Assembly (NCBI RefSeq): GCF_011045195.1 | Contig: NZ_CP049199.1 | Location: forward strand, 310,001-374,000 | Direction of reading: 5' to 3' | Source: Caulobacter soli | GTDB taxonomy: Bacteria > Pseudomonadota > Alphaproteobacteria > Caulobacterales > Caulobacteraceae | Length of the DNA stretch: 64,000 nt | Shown here: positions 25,873-37,210 of the stretch, one piece after another | Layout of the letters: each line of letters starts with the position of its first letter | Position numbering within the stretch: position 1 is the stretch's first letter | The notes under the pieces: generated by a model | What the model saw: the letters and a program-made list of their open reading frames with translations, nothing else | Databases searched by the model: none | What the model was told of the DNA's origin: nothing | Program-made: the position numbers and the translations under genes

Positions 25873-26550
25873 GTGCGGGTTCTGCTGCGTAACATCCTGG
25901 TGGCGCTGTTCATCGTGCTGGTCGCCGGGCCGGTGCTGACGGTCATCGTCTATCGCTTCGTGCCGCCGCCCGCGACGCCGCTGATGGTCATCCGCCTGGC
26001 CGAGGGCAAGGGCTGGAACCACCACTGGCGCCCGATCGACGAGGTCTCGCCGGCCTTGCCGCGCGCCCTGATCGCGGCCGAGGACGCCCGGTTCTGCGAC
26101 CACCACGGCTTCGACTTCGACGCCTTGCAGAAGGCCTACGAGAACAACGAGAAGGGCAAGAAGATCCGCGGCGGCTCGACCATCAGCCAGCAGACCGCCA
26201 AGAACGTCTTCCTGTGGCAGGGCCGCTCCTATGTCCGCAAGGGGCTGGAGGCCTGGTTCACGGTGCTGATCGAGACGATCTGGGGCAAGAAGCGGATCAT
26301 GGAAGTCTATCTGAACTCCATCGAATACGGCCCGGGGATCTACGGCGCGGAGGCTGCCTCCCAGGCCTATTTCAAGGTCGGGGCCGACAAGCTGACGCCG
26401 GTTCAGGCCTCGCGGCTGGCGGCGATCCTGCCCAGCCCCCTGAAGTGGAAGGCGGTCAATCCGGGCCGCTATGTCAAGAAGCGCTCCAGCCGGATCGGCA
26501 AGGCCTCGGGCGCGGTGCGCCGCGACGGCCTGGCCGCCTGCGTGGTCTAG
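25873..26550 (+). CDS. mtgA: monofunctional biosynthetic peptidoglycan transglycosylase
   Basis: 225 residues. A single N-terminal membrane anchor (about 5-28) is followed by a GT51 glycosyltransferase domain that polymerises lipid II. Catalytic Glu70 lies in [17 protein letters not shown]. Other motifs are [12 protein letters not shown], the [21 protein letters not shown] block (key residues R-EVYLN-EYG) and the final [10 protein letters not shown]. There is no transpeptidase domain. GTG start with GGAG 6-9 bases upstream. A GNAT gene follows after 10 bases, probably on the same transcript. Confidence 0.96.
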   Translation: MRVLLRNILVALFIVLVAGPVLTVIVYRFVPPPATPLMVIRLAEGKGWNHHWRPIDEVSPALPRALIAAEDARFCDHHGFDFDALQKAYENNEKGKKIRGGSTISQQTAKNVFLWQGRSYVRKGLEAWFTVLIETIWGKKRIMEVYLNSIEYGPGIYGAEAASQAYFKVGADKLTPVQASRLAAILPSPLKWKAVNPGRYVKKRSSRIGKASGAVRRDGLAACVV

Positions 26551-26560
26551 GAGGACGCCG

Positions 26561-27106
26561 ATGATCGCCCCCGGCCCTACCCTGCAAACCGAACGCCTGA
26601 TCCTGCGGCCGCCGGCGACCGAGGATCTGGACGGCTGGGCCGCGCTGATGGCCGACGCGGAAGCCGCGCGCTTCATCGGCGGCCAGATGAGCCGGTCCCA
26701 GGCCTGGCGAATGATGGCGACCATGGCCGGCTCGTGGGCGCTGAACGGTTTTGGCATGTTCTCGCTGATCGAGAAGGCGACCGGCGCCTGGGTCGGGCGG
26801 ATCGGTCCCTGGCGGCCTGAAGGCTGGCCGGGGACCGAGGTCGGCTGGAGCCTGCTGCCCAGCGCCCACGGCAAGGGCTACGCGGTCGAGGCGGCGACGG
26901 CGACCATGGACTGGGCGGTGGAGGAGCTGGGCTGGACGCGACTGGTCCACTGCATCGATCCGGCCAATGTCGCCTCGATCAAGGTGGCCCGGCGGATCGG
27001 CTCGCGGTTCCTGGAGGCGGGGCGGTTGCCCGAGCCCTATCAGGATGTCGAATGCCATCTGTGGGGGCAGACGGCGGAAGAATGGAAGGCGCGGCGTTCC
27101 ACCTAG
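26561..27106 (+). CDS. GNAT family N-acetyltransferase
   Basis: 181 residues. TERLILRPPATEDL is the usual N-terminal strand and helix, and VGWSLLPSAHGKGYAVEA holds the acetyl-CoA loop (HGKGYAVEA). Later, NVASIKVARRIGSRF is the typical C-terminal motif. Start ATG with AGGAGG at 26549-26554, directly after the mtgA stop, so the pair is probably co-transcribed. Substrate unknown. Confidence 0.92.
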   Translation: MIAPGPTLQTERLILRPPATEDLDGWAALMADAEAARFIGGQMSRSQAWRMMATMAGSWALNGFGMFSLIEKATGAWVGRIGPWRPEGWPGTEVGWSLLPSAHGKGYAVEAATATMDWAVEELGWTRLVHCIDPANVASIKVARRIGSRFLEAGRLPEPYQDVECHLWGQTAEEWKARRST

Positions 27107-27109
27107 TTC

Positions 27110-27137
27110 GCTCATCCCGGCGTTCGCCGGGATGAGC
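27110..27137. terminator. perfect 13-bp hairpin between convergent genes
   Basis: GCTCATCCCGGCG-TT-CGCCGGGATGAGC. It lies four bases after the GNAT stop and three bases past the end of the convergent CDF gene. No U-run follows on either strand; same family as 23057 and 18491. Confidence 0.6.
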
Positions 27138-27139
27138 GG

Positions 27140-28087
27140 TCAAGAGGTCAGCGGCCGCGCATAGGCCGCTCGCGCCCGGCCGGACCGGACGAACACCCGG
27201 GTGATCCGCGCGTCGATCTCCCGGATTCGCGTGGCGAAGTCGTCGGCGGCGTCCTCGATCTCGCCGGCGGTCAGGTCATCGTGGAAGTCCAGCGTCACGC
27301 CCAGCAGGATCTCCTGGGGTCCCAGGTGCATGCTCAGCACCTCGGCCACGGTGTCGATGCGCGGGTCGGCGGCCAACATTTCGCGCACGGCCTCGACGAT
27401 GCGGGGCGAGGCCGATTCGCCGGTCAGCAGGCTGCGGGTCTCGTTGGCCAGGAAGATCGCCACGGCCACCAGCAGCACGCCGATCGCCACCGAGGCCGCG
27501 CCGTCGGCCCAGGGGATGTGAAAGATCGCCGAACCCGCCACGCCCAGGGCGGCGATCGCCAGGCCGGCCAGGGCCGCGCCGTCCTCCAGCAGCACGGCGA
27601 ACACCGAAGGATCCTTGCTGCGGCGGATGGCGCGCAGGAACGGCGTTCCCTTGCGCAGGACGCTGAACTCCTTCCAGGCCACCAGGAACGAGCCGCCCTC
27701 GAACAGCACGGCCAGGCCGATGACCAGGAAATTGATCCAGGCTCGCTCGATAGGTTCGGGCCGCAGGATCTTCAGCACGCCCTCATAGATCGAAAAGGCG
27801 CCGCCCAGGGCGAAGATCAGCAAAGCCACCACGAAGGCCCAGAAATAGACCTCCATGCCGTAGCCGAACGGATGGGTCTGACTGGGCGGTTTCCGGGCCC
27901 GCGCCAGGCCCAGCAGCAGAAGGCCCTGGTTGCCGGTATCGACGCTGGAATGGATCGCCTCGGTCAGCATGGCCGACGAGCCAGTCAGGGCGAAGGCGAC
28001 GAACTTGGTGGCGGCGATCGCCAGGTTTCCGGCCAGGGCCGCGTAGACCACGGTGGTCGAGCTGTTGTGGGTTCCCGTCGCGGCCAT
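27140..28087 (-). CDS. cation diffusion facilitator family transporter (SLC30A9/ZnT9-like)
   Basis: 315 residues with six membrane helices and a C-terminal cytoplasmic domain (about 215-300). Helix 2 carries the HxxxD metal site in EAIHSSVDTGNQ. Helix 5 begins VLLEDGAALAGL, where classic CDF exporters have HxxxD; the ED version is the mark of the ZnT9-type branch. Probable divalent cation/proton antiporter, with metal identity unclear. It lies on the minus strand upstream of the KTSC gene's end and about 8 kb from the zinc-linked genes. Confidence 0.92.
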   Translation of the reverse strand: MAATGTHNSSTTVVYAALAGNLAIAATKFVAFALTGSSAMLTEAIHSSVDTGNQGLLLLGLARARKPPSQTHPFGYGMEVYFWAFVVALLIFALGGAFSIYEGVLKILRPEPIERAWINFLVIGLAVLFEGGSFLVAWKEFSVLRKGTPFLRAIRRSKDPSVFAVLLEDGAALAGLAIAALGVAGSAIFHIPWADGAASVAIGVLLVAVAIFLANETRSLLTGESASPRIVEAVREMLAADPRIDTVAEVLSMHLGPQEILLGVTLDFHDDLTAGEIEDAADDFATRIREIDARITRVFVRSGRARAAYARPLTS

Positions 28088-28122
28088 GCGGCCCGAACGC
28101 GGCGGGGGTCAGCGCCGTTCCG

Positions 28123-28323
28123 TCAGACCCGATTGTAGGGGTAGCGGTCGCGGATCATGCGCTGGAAGAACCGGCCCTTGGATGGGGCGCGCTCGAAGGC
28201 TTCGGTCACCCGGGGCGGCACGCCTACATAGACGTACTCGTCGCCGTCGTGGAACGTCACGAACAGCTTGCCGTGTTCGGGCTCATAGTCGATTTGCCGG
28301 ATCGCCGTGGAGTCGACACGCAT
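28123..28323 (-). CDS. KTSC domain-containing protein
   Basis: 66 residues consisting of one KTSC domain, a small fold of unknown role named after the lysyl-tRNA synthetase proteins where it was noted. Visible features are STAIRQIDYEPEHGKLFVTF and YVYVGVPPRVTEAFERAPSKG, ending near RDRYPYNR. GGAGG lies 10 bases before the ATG. Its stop is 35 bases from the start of the CDF transporter gene on the same strand, so the two may share a transcript. Confidence 0.85.
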   Translation of the reverse strand: MRVDSTAIRQIDYEPEHGKLFVTFHDGDEYVYVGVPPRVTEAFERAPSKGRFFQRMIRDRYPYNRV

Positions 28324-28489
28324 GGCTGAAAGCCTCCGCATGAGGATCGTTCTGGCTTGAAAGCGCGTGGCCGCCGGGGCCGGTTCCCCAGGGACTTCCG
28401 GGCGCCTGTTTAGGGTGCAAACCATCGCGAACTGCGGTGTAGTCCGGGCGAACAAGGTTCCGCCTCACGGAGCCGGGGGAGAAACGCAC

Positions 28490-28894
28490 ATGCAACCGCA
28501 TTCCTGGGTCGCCATCGTCACCATCGCCGCGCTGCTGGTCTATGTCTGGATGGCCGTGCGGGTCACCCTGGCGCGCCGCAAGTGCGGCATCGACGCCCCG
28601 ACCATGACCGGCGACCCGGTCCTGGAGCGCAATATCCGCGTCCAGGCCAACACCCTGGAATGGCTGCCGCTGTTCCTGCCGTCGTTGTGGCTGTTCGCGA
28701 TCTACTGGAGCGATCTGGTCGCCACGATCCTGGGCGTGGTCTGGATCGTCGGACGCATCGTCTACGCCCTGGGCTACGTCTCCGATCCCAGCAAGCGCGA
28801 GGCCGGCTTCATCATCCAGGCCCTGGCGACGGCGATCCTGCTGTTCGGCGCCCTGGGACGGGTCATCTGGATCCTGACGATGGTCGGCGCCTAG
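28490..28894 (+). CDS. MAPEG family membrane protein
   Basis: 134 residues with four membrane helices. The MAPEG family includes microsomal glutathione transferase-like proteins. The signature is NIRVQANTLEWLPLFLPSLW (the ERxxRxxxNxxE-type motif, here R-QANTLEW) followed by GRIVYALGYVSDP, the usual R..Y..GY block. Start ATG with GGGGGAG 8 bases upstream. The frame is open 40 codons further upstream without ribosome site or family likeness. Enzymatic activity is not established for most bacterial members. Confidence 0.88.
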   Translation: MQPHSWVAIVTIAALLVYVWMAVRVTLARRKCGIDAPTMTGDPVLERNIRVQANTLEWLPLFLPSLWLFAIYWSDLVATILGVVWIVGRIVYALGYVSDPSKREAGFIIQALATAILLFGALGRVIWILTMVGA

Positions 28895-28940
28895 CAACCC
28901 GACTGGCCGGGCGGGCGAGGCTTGGCTATAGGGCAGGGCC

Positions 28941-29579
28941 ATGGTCCTGCCCGTCGATCCCGCCCGCTACAGCGCCTTCCTGGTGACGATGTTCGTCATG
29001 GCCCTGACACCCGGACCCGCGAACTTGTTCGCGATCGCCACCGGCATGCAGAAGGGCAAGGGCGCGGCCTTGCTGGGCGTGGCCGGCATGAACACCGCCA
29101 CCCTGGTCTGGTTCGCCTGCTCGGCCCTGGGGCTGGGCGCGCTGATCATCGCCTTCCCCAAGGCCTTTCACCTGCTGGCCCTGGCGGGCGCGGCCTATTT
29201 GGTCTGGCTGGGGCTGAAGTCGATCCTGTCGGGCGTCAAGGACAAGGGCGGTGAAGGCGAGGGCGCGCACCGAACCTTTAAGATGGGCCGCTCGGCGTTC
29301 CGCGATGGCTTCGCCGTGCAGATCGCCAATCCCAAGATCCTGCTGTTCTTCACCGCCGTGCTGCCGCCGTTCATCGACGTCCAGCGGCCGCTGGCCCCGC
29401 AACTGGTGATGTTCGCCGCCGCGACCATCGGCATGGATCTGATCAGCATGAGCAGCTACGGCCTGGGCGGGGCGGCGCTGTCGTCGCGGATGAACGAACC
29501 GGGCTTCCGCAAGGGCTTCGCGATCGTCGTCGGGGTGCTGCTGATCACCGCCGCGGGGCTGATCGTTTCGCGCGGCTGA
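28941..29579 (+). CDS. LysE/RhtB family amino acid exporter
   Basis: 212 residues, six membrane helices. The N-terminal helix ends in MALTPGPANLFAIATGMQKG, the diagnostic LysE motif (TPGPAN). QIANPKILLFFTAVLPPFI is the second family signature in helix 4. It exports an amino acid such as homoserine, threonine or lysine; the sequence does not tell which. It starts 46 bases after the MAPEG gene on the same strand. Confidence 0.93.
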   Translation: MVLPVDPARYSAFLVTMFVMALTPGPANLFAIATGMQKGKGAALLGVAGMNTATLVWFACSALGLGALIIAFPKAFHLLALAGAAYLVWLGLKSILSGVKDKGGEGEGAHRTFKMGRSAFRDGFAVQIANPKILLFFTAVLPPFIDVQRPLAPQLVMFAAATIGMDLISMSSYGLGGAALSSRMNEPGFRKGFAIVVGVLLITAAGLIVSRG

Positions 29580-29690
29580 TCTCAGCGTTGAAACGCAATC
29601 GCCTTGGCGAAACCACAAAGCTGCGCCATGCATTACGGTAACGGGACGAAATGAGTCTTTTCGCGAAGATTCCGAGTGAAGGAATGCGCC

Positions 29691-30302
29691 ATGACTAAAC
29701 GCAAGACCTTAGCCGGCAAGGCCGGGCTGGTCGCGGCCGTGGCGCTCGCCGCCCTCCTGACGGCCTGCGCCACCGCCACGCCCTATCAGCCGAACGTTCC
29801 GGGCCAGCAGGCCACGGGCGGCTTCACCGATCAGCGCCTCGAGAGCGACCGTTACCGGGTGACCTTCGCCGGCAACAGCCTGACCTCGCGCGAGACCGTC
29901 GAGCGCTATCTGCTGTACCGGGCCGCCGAGCTGACCACCCAGCAGGGCTATGACTGGTTCGAGACGGCCGACCGCCGCACCGACCGCGACGCCCGCACCG
30001 TGATCGACCAGGATCCGTTCGCCCGTCCGTTCGGCTATTACGGCGGCGGCTACGGCTACTGGCGTCCGGCGTGGCGCTATTACGGCCCGGCCTACGGCGG
30101 CTGGCGCGCCTGGGATCCCTATTGGGGCGACCCCTTCTTCGCCAACCAGGCCGAGATCCGCACGATCCAGAAGTTCGAGGCCAGCGCCGAGATCGTGATG
30201 CACAAGGGCGCCAAGCCCTCCGGCGATCCGCGCGCCTACGACGCCCGCCAGATCATGACCAACTTGGCGCCGAGCATCCAGCGGCCCACGCCGAAGTCCT
30301 GA
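29691..30302 (+). CDS. CC0125/CC1285-type lipoprotein
   Basis: 203 residues. A lipoprotein signal ends in the lipobox LLTAC with Cys26 as the lipidated residue. The body (about 45-100) has the RYRVTFAGNSLTSRETVERYLLYRAAELT block (key residues GN-T-R--V--YLL-RAAELT) characteristic of this Caulobacterales lipoprotein family. A Gly/Tyr/Trp-rich stretch (GYYGGGYGYWRPAWRYYG) follows, then EIRTIQKFEASAEIVM. The start was chosen for the GAAGGA ribosome site; a GTG five codons upstream is open. Probably outer-membrane associated; function unknown. Confidence 0.88.
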   Translation: MTKRKTLAGKAGLVAAVALAALLTACATATPYQPNVPGQQATGGFTDQRLESDRYRVTFAGNSLTSRETVERYLLYRAAELTTQQGYDWFETADRRTDRDARTVIDQDPFARPFGYYGGGYGYWRPAWRYYGPAYGGWRAWDPYWGDPFFANQAEIRTIQKFEASAEIVMHKGAKPSGDPRAYDARQIMTNLAPSIQRPTPKS

Positions 30303-30323
30303 GGCGTCTCGCGGCGTTAGAAA

Positions 30324-30356
30324 AAAGGCCGCCTTCTCAGGGGGAAGGCGGCCTTT
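30324..30356. terminator. bidirectional Rho-independent terminator
   Basis: AAAGGCCGCCTT/AAGGCGGCCTTT stem preceded by AAAAAA and followed by CCTTT. It lies between the convergent lipoprotein and SDR genes and can serve both. Confidence 0.92.
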
Positions 30357-30377
30357 CCTTTGTCGGTGACGCCGGGC

Positions 30378-31160
<783 letters not shown>

Positions 31161-31215
31161 GGACGTTTCCTCGCGGCTTGCGTTTAATCGAAACCTTGAG
31201 GAGCGGTTTAACCTG

Positions 31216-31638
31216 ATGAGCGCCGACGCCAAACCATCCCCCGACGTCAACCCGGACGCTAACGCCCGTGACGTGCTGGACCCGGCTAAGGCGCTGGTCC
31301 CGGCCACGGTGCGGGTCAACGAGCAGCGCGTGACGCGCGGCTTCTGGCCCAAGATCCGCAAGTTCGCGTCCAAGGCGCCGTTCGCGGCCGACGCCTTGTC
31401 GCTGTGGTGGTGCGCCAAGGACCCGACCACGCCGACCGCCGCCAAGGGCATGATGTTCGCGGCCCTGGCCTATTTCGTCCTGCCCACCGACGCCATTCCC
31501 GACATCCTCCCCGCCATCGGCCTGACCGATGACGCCGCGGTGATCGCCGCCGTCATCGCGCTGGTCGGGCGCAACGTGAAGCCCCGCCACAAGGACGAGG
31601 CCCAGGCCTATCTCGCCAAGCTGGGCGCGGATGACTGA
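31216..31638 (+). CDS. YkvA family (DUF1232) membrane protein
   Basis: 140 residues. A charged N-terminal half is followed by the DUF1232 core: WWCAKDPTTPTAAKGMMFAAL, then LAYFVLPTDAIPDILPAIGLTDD (key residues YF-P-D-IPD--P--G--DD), and one final helix. The role of the family is unknown. The stop codon lies within the first codons of the lysoplasmalogenase gene (8-base overlap), so the two are translationally linked. First gene of a four-gene rightward cluster. Confidence 0.9.
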   Translation: MSADAKPSPDVNPDANARDVLDPAKALVPATVRVNEQRVTRGFWPKIRKFASKAPFAADALSLWWCAKDPTTPTAAKGMMFAALAYFVLPTDAIPDILPAIGLTDDAAVIAAVIALVGRNVKPRHKDEAQAYLAKLGADD

Positions 31639-32263
31639 CGTCTGGCTGTGGAGCGCGGCCGGGATTTGCGCGGCGCTTTACGGCCTGGTGCTGGTCGAGC
31701 GGCCGCCGTCCTTCCTCAGGACGCTGATCAAGACGGTCGCGACCGGCGCTTTGGCTGTCCTGGCCTATCTGGAGGGTGGCGGGCCCTGGCTGGCCATCGC
31801 CCTGGCCCTGTGCGCGGTCGGCGACGCCTTCCTGGCCGGCGATCCCAAGCGCTGGCTGCCGTTCGGCCTGGCCGCCTTCCTGGCGGGGCACGTGACCTAT
31901 GTGCTGCTGTTCTGGCGCGAGCAGGCCCCGGCCGGGCCGGCGTTCTGGACGGTCGCGCCGCTGGTCGTGCTGGCGGCGGCGGTGATGCTAGCGATGCTGT
32001 GGCGGTCGCTGGGCGCGCTGAAGCCGGCGGTGGTCGTCTATGTGCTGGCCATCGTGGCCATGGTCGCCGCCAGCCTGCTGCTGCCGCGCCTGCGCTGGCC
32101 GGCCACGATCGGCGCCCTGGCCTTCATGGCCTCGGACGCCATCCTGTCGTTCGACCTGTTCAAGGGCGCCAAGCTGCTGGGTTCGCCCCGATTGACGGCC
32201 TGGGCGGTGTGGTTCCTCTATTTCGGGGGCCAGGCGTTCATCACCTGGGGGATGCTGCGCTAA
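31631..32263 (+). CDS. lysoplasmalogenase (YhhN/TMEM86 family)
   Basis: 210 residues, almost entirely made of eight hydrophobic helices. YhhN/TMEM86 proteins hydrolyse the vinyl-ether bond of lysoplasmalogens. Visible signatures are ALCAVGDAFLAGD (the first conserved Asp motif), FLAGHVTYVLLF and GALAFMASDAILSFDLF (second Asp motif). Whether this organism has plasmalogens is unknown, so the true substrate may differ. It overlaps the DUF1232 gene and is followed after 9 bases by an SRPBCC gene. Confidence 0.9.
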   Translation: MTDVWLWSAAGICAALYGLVLVERPPSFLRTLIKTVATGALAVLAYLEGGGPWLAIALALCAVGDAFLAGDPKRWLPFGLAAFLAGHVTYVLLFWREQAPAGPAFWTVAPLVVLAAAVMLAMLWRSLGALKPAVVVYVLAIVAMVAASLLLPRLRWPATIGALAFMASDAILSFDLFKGAKLLGSPRLTAWAVWFLYFGGQAFITWGMLR

Positions 32264-32272
32264 GGAGTCCGC

Positions 32273-32671
32273 ATGACCCTGTTCGAAACCCGCCCGATCA
32301 CCGTGTCGATCGCTCGCCCGGCCGACCAGGTCTACGCCTTCACCCATCAGCCCGAGAGCTTTCCCAAATGGGCCGCTGGCCTGGGCGCGGGCCTGACCCG
32401 TGACGGCGACCGTTGGATCGCCCACGGCCCCGACGGCGACGTCCATGTGCGGTTTTCGCCCCAGAACCCCTATGGCGTGCTCGACCACTGGGTGACTCTG
32501 CCGGACGGGACCGAGCTGTCGATGCCGCTGCGCGTGGTGGCCAACGGCGACGGGGCCGAGGTGACCCTGACCCTGTTCCGCGCCCCCGGCATGGACGACG
32601 CGACGTTCGAACGCGACCAGGGCCTGGTCGCCAAGGACCTGGCCAAGCTGAAGGCGCTGCTGGAGTCATGA
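32273..32671 (+). CDS. SRPBCC (START-like) family protein
   Basis: 132 residues with the helix-grip fold pattern: ITVSIARPADQVYAFTHQPESFPKWAAGL at the N-terminus (key residues I-RP-D-VY-F---PE--P-WA), central strands, and a C-terminal helix DQGLVAKDLAKLKALL. It probably binds a small hydrophobic ligand in its cavity. Stop overlaps the next gene's start as ATGA, so translation of the GNAT gene is likely coupled. Confidence 0.88.
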   Translation: MTLFETRPITVSIARPADQVYAFTHQPESFPKWAAGLGAGLTRDGDRWIAHGPDGDVHVRFSPQNPYGVLDHWVTLPDGTELSMPLRVVANGDGAEVTLTLFRAPGMDDATFERDQGLVAKDLAKLKALLES

Positions 32672-33147
32672 TCACCCTGCGCGGACCTCGCCCCGGCGAC
32701 TACGGCTGGATCGTCCAGCGGCACGGCGCGCTCTATGCGCAGGAAGAAGGCTGGGACGCCCGGTTCGAAGGGCTGGTGGCCGGCGTCGTGGCCGAATTCA
32801 TCAAGAGCTTCGACCCGGCGCGCGAGGCCTGCTGGATCGCCGAGCATGAGGGCCGCCCGGTCGGCTCGATCATGCTGGCCCGCGACAGCGACACGGTCGG
32901 CCGCCTGCGCCTGCTGCTGGTCGAACCCTCGGCGCGCGGCCTGGGCGTGGGCGACAAGTTGGTGGCCGAATGTGTCGGCTTCGCCCGGCTCGTCGGCTAC
33001 CGGGAGGTGGTGCTCTGGACCCAGAGCAACCTGCTGCCGGCCCGCCGCCTCTACGAACGCGCCGGCTTCGTGCTGGAGGACAGCTGGCCGTATGACGGCT
33101 TCGGCGAAGGGCTGATCTCCGAGACCTGGCGACTGCGATTGGCCTGA
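32668..33147 (+). CDS. GNAT family N-acetyltransferase (MarR-partner type)
   Basis: 159 residues. ITLRGPRPGDYGWIVQRHGALYAQEEGWD is typical of the acetyltransferases often fused to MarR regulators (key residues R-GD-GW---RH--LY--E-GWD). GLGVGDKLVAECVGFAR holds the acetyl-CoA loop, and ARRLYERAGFVLE the C-terminal signature. Here there is no MarR domain. Starts by ATGA overlap with the SRPBCC gene and ends the cluster. Confidence 0.92.
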   Translation: MITLRGPRPGDYGWIVQRHGALYAQEEGWDARFEGLVAGVVAEFIKSFDPAREACWIAEHEGRPVGSIMLARDSDTVGRLRLLLVEPSARGLGVGDKLVAECVGFARLVGYREVVLWTQSNLLPARRLYERAGFVLEDSWPYDGFGEGLISETWRLRLA

Positions 33148-33177
33148 CGCATCGCCTTACTTCGACTTTCCGACATT

Positions 33178-33202
33178 GGAACGATCCGCCCTTGAGCCGG
33201 TT
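33178..33202 (+). promoter_or_regulatory. EcfG/SigT-type general stress promoter for the catalase
   Basis: GGAAC (33178-33182) is followed after 16 bases by GGTT (33199-33202), matching the GGAAC-N16/17-CGTT consensus of alphaproteobacterial general stress sigma factors except one base. It lies about 36 bases before the ATG, with AGGAG in between. Confidence 0.55.
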
Positions 33203-33237
33203 TGGCCGTCACCCCGGGCGCATCAGGAGTGGCGGAC

Positions 33238-35343
<2,106 letters not shown>

Positions 35344-35358
35344 GGGCAGCGGCTCAAC

Positions 35359-35483
35359 CACTTGCCCCCACCTGACGGCTTCGCCGTCTGTCCGCCCCCG
35401 TAGGGGGCGGAGGCTTCATGCGCGGCGCGCCTCTTCCCCCTTCGGGCGAAGACGATCGCGAAGCGATCCGTAGGGGGCAAGTG
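35359..35483 (-). repeat. 125-bp composite palindromic element, copy D (CACTTGCCCCC ends)
   Basis: Same element as at 24947 in the opposite orientation. The stems GACGGCTTCGCCGTC and GATCGCGAAGCGATC replace GACCGCTACGCGGTC and GACCGCGAAGCGGTC of the other copy (read on the same strand), keeping base pairing. It lies between the convergent catalase and acyl-CoA ligase genes. Confidence 0.9.
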
Positions 35484-35492
35484 CTTGCCGCA

Positions 35493-37112
35493 CTACCCCA
35501 TCAAGTGCCCCCTCCATGCCTCGCGCAGCACCTTCTTGTCGATCTTTCCGGTGGCCGTCAGCGGCACCGGGGCGAACACGACGTCGTCGGGCGTCCACCA
35601 TTTGACGATCCGGGGCGTCAGGTAGTCCAGCACCTGCGCCTTGCCGATCGACGCTCCGTCATGGGCCTCGATCACTAGCAGTGGACGCTCCTCCCACTTG
35701 GGATGGGGCACGCCGACCACGGCGGCGATCTTCACGCCCGGGCAGCCGGCGGCGATGTTCTCCAGGTCGATCGAGCTGATCCATTCGCCGCCCGACTTGA
35801 TGACGTCCTTCTGGCGGTCGGTGATGCGCATGAAGCCGTGCTGGTCGAGCGTGGCGATGTCGCCGGTGTCGAACCAGCCGTCGTCCTGGGCGGCGTCGGT
35901 GTCCTGACGATAATAGCGCCGCACCACCCAGGGGCCGCGCACCTTCAGGGCGCCGGAGGTCTCGCCGTCGTGTGGAGCCTCGGCGCCGTCCTCGGTCTCG
36001 ACCCGCAGCTCGATACCGAACTGCAGCCGGCCCTGGCGGGTCCAGATCGCCTCGTTCATCGCATTTTCGCCGAGCGCCGCCAGCGACGGGGTCGGGGTGG
36101 CGACCACGCCGATCGGACAGGTCTCGGTCATGCCCCAGATCTGCAGCACGTCGACGCCGTACTTCGTCTTGAAGGTCTCGGCCATGGCGCGCGGCACCGC
36201 GCTGCCGCCGATCACCACGCGCTTGAGGTTGTCCGGGCGCTGGCCGGTCTGCTCCAGGAAGGCCAGGTACATGGTCCAGATGGTCGGCACGCCGCCGGTG
36301 AACGTGACGCCCTCGGCCTGGATTAGGTCATGCAGCGACGCGCCGTCCATCCTGTCGGCCGGCAGCACCAGCTTGGACCCGCAGATCGGGGCGGTGAACG
36401 GCAGGCCCCAGGCGGTGGCGTGGTAGAGGCTGGAGCACGGCATCACCACGTCGAAGGCGGTCAGGCCGAAGGCGCTGGCCAGGCCCCCGGCCATGGCGTG
36501 CAGCACAACGGCGCGGTGCGAATAGAGCACGCCCTTGGGATCGCCCGTCGTGCCCGAGGTGTAGCAGAGGAAGGCCCCGGCGTTCTCGTCCAGGACCGGC
36601 CAGTCGAACCTGTCGGCCTCGTCGGCGATCAGGGTCTCGTACGACGTCGCCCCGACCCCGGCGTCGTGAGTGCGCTCGGCGTTCGACAGCATGACGAAGG
36701 TCTTCACCGTGGTCAGCCGTGGAGCGAGACGCGCGACCAGCTCGGCGAAATTGCGGTCGAACAGCAGCACGCCGCTGGCCGCGTGATTGATCGTGAAGAC
36801 GATCTGCTCGTCCGACAGCCGGGGATTGGCGGTGTGCAGCACCGCGCCCAGGCCGGGCACGGCGTAGAACAGCTCCAGGTGCCGGTGGGTGTTCCAGGCC
36901 AGGGACGTGACCCGATCGCCTGCCCGCACGCCTAGCCGCGCCAGGGCGTTGGCCGCCTGGGCCGCGCGGGCGGCGAGGCCGTCATAGTCGTAGCGCCAGA
37001 CGGGCTCGTCGATCAGCCGGGAGACGATCTCGCGCCCGCCGTGGGCGCTGGCCGCGTAGCGCAGGATGCCGCTGATCAGCAGCGGCGCGGTCTGCATCAG
37101 GCCCGGGATCAT
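35493..37112 (-). CDS. AMP-binding fatty acyl-CoA synthetase
   Basis: 539 residues, ANL superfamily adenylate-forming enzyme that activates a carboxylic acid with ATP and joins it to CoA. Motifs: [12 protein letters not shown] (phosphate-binding), IWGMTETCP, the hinge block [34 protein letters not shown], and the catalytic Lys in [11 protein letters not shown]. The length and the [13 protein letters not shown] pattern fit medium- to long-chain fatty acid ligases. Start at [10 protein letters not shown] with GAGGGAG upstream; an ATG 21 codons earlier lacks a ribosome site. Confidence 0.93.
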   Translation of the reverse strand: MIPGLMQTAPLLISGILRYAASAHGGREIVSRLIDEPVWRYDYDGLAARAAQAANALARLGVRAGDRVTSLAWNTHRHLELFYAVPGLGAVLHTANPRLSDEQIVFTINHAASGVLLFDRNFAELVARLAPRLTTVKTFVMLSNAERTHDAGVGATSYETLIADEADRFDWPVLDENAGAFLCYTSGTTGDPKGVLYSHRAVVLHAMAGGLASAFGLTAFDVVMPCSSLYHATAWGLPFTAPICGSKLVLPADRMDGASLHDLIQAEGVTFTGGVPTIWTMYLAFLEQTGQRPDNLKRVVIGGSAVPRAMAETFKTKYGVDVLQIWGMTETCPIGVVATPTPSLAALGENAMNEAIWTRQGRLQFGIELRVETEDGAEAPHDGETSGALKVRGPWVVRRYYRQDTDAAQDDGWFDTGDIATLDQHGFMRITDRQKDVIKSGGEWISSIDLENIAAGCPGVKIAAVVGVPHPKWEERPLLVIEAHDGASIGKAQVLDYLTPRIVKWWTPDDVVFAPVPLTATGKIDKKVLREAWRGHLMG

Positions 37113-37169
37113 GGCCGCTCTCCCTCTTATTGTTGGGAGCAGCTTAGAGCGTGGGGCGGGCCTATCAAT

Positions 37170-37198
37170 CGTCATCCCCGCGTGAGGCGGGGATGACG
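37170..37198. terminator. perfect 12-bp hairpin after the chemoreceptor gene
   Basis: CGTCATCCCCGC-GTGAG-GCGGGGATGACG, starting 13 bases beyond the receptor stop. No U-run; also a variant of the CATCCCGGC hairpin family in this window. Confidence 0.6.
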
Positions 37199-37210
37199 CA
37201 AGCTTGAGGA

